Positions 60,011 through 64,000 of a DNA stretch of 64,000 nt are shown here, piece after piece (within the stretch, counting starts at the first letter, position 1; each line of letters begins with the position of its first letter). Location: NCBI GenBank assembly GCA_964007475.1, contig OZ023275.1:23066899-23130898 (forward strand), in the 5' to 3' direction. This DNA comes from Hybos culiciformis (taxonomy: Eukaryota; Arthropoda; Insecta; Diptera; Hybotidae). The notes beneath the pieces were generated by a model. The model was not told the DNA's origin and searched no databases. It saw only the letters and a list, made by a program, of their open reading frames with translations. The position numbers and the translations under genes are program-made.

Positions 60011-63000
60011 AAAAAGTTTTATATGCAGGCGGTATACATAAAAGTGTAAAAAAAATATTTTTAATATTGAAAGCCTAATTTCTATGATATTGCATATGTA
60101 TTTGAAAAATAGATAAAAAGTGTAAAAGCGCATAGGCTTTAGTCGGGCTTGCTCAATAAAGAAATGTTTTTATCCTTAATTTTGAAATTAAAGAAGTGAA
60201 AAAACATTGTTCCTGTTACCTGTTTAATAAGTTAATGGAATATAATTAAAAATTTAAATTTGTATATAATTTTAATTATTTTCAGAATTAACCCCTCGAA
60301 TTATTTTTTTACACACGAATTAATTAACATAATATTATTATTATTTTATTTTAATCTATATTTCAAATTAATTTATTCATATAATTCTTATCAAATCATT
60401 ATAATTTTGGAAAATATTAAATATATATAGGTATACAGAGGTATGTTTCTATTTTTAAAATTAATGAAATAATTGAAAATTGATGCTCATGAAACTTTTC
60501 CATTGAAAATTGAGAGAAATTTTTTTTTCCAAAAAAAAAAAAAACAAAATAACCATTTCTATTTTTTTATGTAATGACTTTCAAAATTAAATAATTACGT
60601 GCAATTATTTTCTAATTTTTTTATTCATAATTTTTTAATATTTCATCAAAAATAATGTTTGTATATGTTTATATAAAAAATTTTAGAGCAATGATTTTTT
60701 TTTTTTTTATTTTATTTTGAATTAAATTGCATTTTTTATTTGTTAGTAACTAAATTCGTGATTATTATAATCAACTTTGTATCACGCATCAAATTTGAAA
60801 TAAAAAAATTTCTATGTTATTATTATTGGAAATGTGAATTTTTTTTTTAAAAAGAATAATAATAATAAGTAGGTATATAAATAAATCACGTACTTATAAA
60901 ATTAGTTGCGGAAAAGAATTCTTTAACTCATCAAATTTAATTTGCAAATGTCATTTTTACAATTTCTCTATATGGAATATGAAAAAAAAAATAACAATAA
61001 TATTGTTTTTATACATTTTTTAATTTTTTTTTTTTTTTTTTTACAATGACATAATCAAATTTATTTAGCTACCAGACCTCATTATGTGCCATTGAAAGAT
61101 GAAAAATGTAAAAGCATAGCAAATTGTATATTTAACATTACATAGTAAAAAAACGGGGAGAAATAACTGAAGCTAATGTGAAAAACTAAAGATTAGCGAT
61201 TGGCAAATCTAATCTTTATTTTTCTTAATATTTAGTAATATCATTATGGGAAAACCACAGAAGCTCTCAGATATAAAGTTCATTTTTAACAGATAGAAAA
61301 AAAAAATATAAAAAGTAGAAATTATCAACAAATATTTTATTTTGTATACAAAATATCAACTTTTTTTCGATTGGTAGGATCGTTTTTTTTAAGATTATGA
61401 CCTGAGGTTGCTCCAATTGGCGACAATTGGCGACCTATATAAATTTTTTTTTTATTTTAATTTGTTTAAAAGTTCTTTGGATGTTTTAAAAGCGTAATAT
61501 GCACCTCGTCAACGTGGTATAATACGGTTCCTGCAATAAAAATCAAAACTACTTTTTTAAATTTTAGTCTTTTTTTTAACTTTGAAGTCCGGCACCTTCT
61601 ACAAAAAGTTTGTATTTAGATTTCAAATAATTAATAATTAACTATTTCATCATTAAGACCTTTTTTATTTAACTTATTCCAGCCAATTTCCCTCAGAAAA
61701 TTTACTTTTAGCTTCAACACTATGTGTAGTTAAAAATTATTTTCATTATTTTATATATATACTCAAAATCAATGTTTTTAATTTTGATAGCTCAATTTTA
61801 AAAGTTACTAATTAACATATATTTTTATTCTATAATCAATTGAGCAACAAAAGCTTATCTGTTCAAAAAAAAAGCAAAGTAAAAACTTTTTGTCATCCCC
61901 ATTATAATCTTTTTTCCAAAGTTTTATCTATTTTACTATAGTTTAATATATAAACATATATATTGATAAACAAAAAACACACACAATTTAACCCTCGTTG
62001 TTTTAATTTTTAATCTTTTGATTTTTTTTTTATCCTAGAATCAATAAACCTTGGGGATCTATTTCTTGTTAAAGAAAAAATATTTATATTTTGTCTGTAA
62101 CAAAAAAAAAAAAAAAAGAAACAAACAAAAAAAAGAAAACAAAAAAGAAAACACTTTAGAGAGACATTGCCTGAAGTTTTAATACATAAGAGGAAAAATA
62201 TTCTAAAATATTCAATGAGTAAAAAAAAAAGAACTCTAAATTTTTCTCTTAATATCGATACATATACCTATCTATAAATTTCAGCTTATTTGGAATAATC
62301 AAATAATATATTTTCTTGAGCTAAAATAAAATTTTCTTGACTTACATTGAACGCACAACATTGAAGTGATATGTATAGGATTAATATTGCTTTTAATCGG
62401 AATTATAGAAATTGATAGTTTTTCTGTATTCTGATTCAAGCTCTGCATAAATATTCATAAGCCAAACCTGTATATTTAATAAAAAGTTGAACTCAAGCTA
62501 ACCTATTGTTATTGAAAACTAGTAAATGCCAAAAATTGTAATACAGGTAAACATCTACCTTAGAAATTGTAATTCTCAGTGCACAAAAGTCATCAAATTT
62601 ATACAAATTTGTTCATAAGGAATGAACGACTGACGATGCTCCATCACATTCTATAACTATATGATATTAAATTTTTTCATCGAAAAGTCAATTACGAAAA
62701 TATTCTAACAAAATAAATGAAACCTCTTGTAGAAACAAAAAATAAAAAACATAAATCTATAATATAAGTATATACAAGAAAAAAAAATATTTTTTTTTAA
62801 TAAAACATCAAAAATGCATTAGAAATCCGATTAAATTTAATATTGGTTATGTAAGTTTGGTTATGTAAGTATATAAGAACTTTCAAAAGTATTTGTCCTA
62901 AAAATGTTTTACAAATAATAATATTCTGCTTATAAAAAGAAAAACAACTTGACCCTAATAATATAAAGAAATATTAAACAAGAAAAACTTTTTATTTAAA

Positions 63001-63019
63001 AATCGTAATCAGTTCAATG

Positions 63020-63058
<39 letters not shown>

Positions 63059-64000
63059 GTAGGTATGTGTCTTTTTTACGCAACATAGTAGTATTTACAA
63101 TTTATAGGTATTATTTATATAGAATAGACTCAAAAAAATTTAGAAGTTTGATAAATATTATAAAAATTATTTGAAAGAACTGCAGTCTCGAATTTTTTAT
63201 CAATTCGAATGTTGGAAAAATAATATGTTTTCTATATGATGATTGTAATATGATACTTGTAGCTCTTCTACAACATTTACACTGATGAATGAAACTAAAA
63301 TATTTTGGCTTTAAAAACATAAAAAAATAAATTTTAATATTCATAAGTACATAATATCATCATTTCTAAAATATAATTTCTTTTCTTTCTTCATATTCAA
63401 ACAAAAACAAAATTTTAACAAAAATTACTTTTTAAAAATTACTGAGATTCAAATTTAAAATTTTAACATATTTTTTATTTATTTTGTGATGATATAAAAT
63501 ATGCAAGTTATATAAAATAATAAAATTATATAATATTTTTATATAAAGACTATGTATTTTATTTATAATAATGTAATTTACTCTGTAAAACATTAGGTTC
63601 ATGCAATATAATAAACTATTCAGCTTACTTTGCATCTATCTGTATGTGTGAAATTAAAGTTTAAAGTTTATCCATATGATTTTAATTTAGATTCGAGGTA
63701 GTATTGTACATTTTTTTCAAGTCTCGAATGAAATAAAAAAATAGTTCTTTTATAATAAATAATAAATAACTAATATTGCCGTAATTAATAAGGTTGCAGT
63801 TAATTTGTGACTTTTTCAGGTTCTAATACTTCCAGCAGTATATAACAAATGGAATTCCGTATCCTTAAGTTAATTAATAATAATATTAAGAAAATTTAAA
63901 TTCAATATTCTTCAATTTCAAACGGAAATAATGAGAAATTTAATATAAACATGAAATTATATGGATGTAATTATTGTATAAATAGACTATTATTATTATT
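60011..64000. other. AT-rich non-coding stretch
   Basis: No gene is supported. A TA microsatellite lies at 63,024-63,054. The frames at 63,111 and 63,432 (-) are low-complexity. Confidence 0.5.
63024..63054. repeat. TA dinucleotide microsatellite
   Basis: About fifteen uninterrupted TA units. Confidence 0.95.

Noticed and set aside
1..64000. CRISPR arrays, operons, bacterial mobile elements
   Set aside because: None seen; the sequence is eukaryotic with spliced genes and insect-type transposons.

Overview
The window is about 64 kb of very AT-rich DNA, roughly four-fifths A+T by eye, full of A and T homopolymers. It is animal nuclear DNA, almost certainly insect. It has GT-AG introns, a two-exon seven-transmembrane gustatory/CO2 receptor, a Jockey-like LINE fragment, an insect-type mariner/Tc transposase relic, and many short non-autonomous DNA transposons. 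The CO2-receptor clade is known from flies, moths, beetles and several other orders and is missing from bees and ants. A fly is my best guess, but the order cannot be fixed from this sequence. There are no operons, ribosome binding sites or CRISPR arrays.

Only three protein-coding loci are convincing. (1) On the + strand, 12,654-13,026 is the first coding exon of a membrane or secreted protein. It has a long Asn-rich N terminus, a hydrophobic segment with a signal-like cleavage site, and a clean splice donor; the remaining exons were not found. (2) On the - strand, 54,736-53,285 is a complete two-exon receptor of 451 residues in the Gr21a/Gr1-type CO2-receptor clade. (3) On the - strand, 58,506-57,715 is an intronless 263-residue secreted protein that I do not recognise, with a TATA box and a poly(A) signal.

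From 13 kb to 53 kb there is no convincing intact host gene. If the first exon belongs to a long gene, this is probably intron. The recognisable content is transposon debris: a hAT-type MITE with GGTTCG arrays (14.4 kb), two copies of a MITE ending TTCACTAAG (15.7 and 32.6 kb), a PIF/Harbinger-like MITE (25.6 kb), a truncated LINE (35.2-36.1 kb), a broken transposase (38.6-39.1 kb), a nested cluster at 42.5-43.7 kb, and a duplicated block carrying another MITE (44.8-46.8 kb). Weak exon-like remnants lie at 30.9-31.5 kb and 35.0 kb.

The most informative structure is the nest at 42.5-43.7 kb. A second, uninterrupted copy of the same composite repeat at 59.5-60.0 kb acts as the empty site. It shows that two different MITEs inserted into the first copy, one with a 7-bp and one with a 3-bp target duplication. 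No new multi-gene system was found. The best leads are the orphan secreted protein, the unusual Asn-rich leader, and several transposon families whose termini can be defined exactly.
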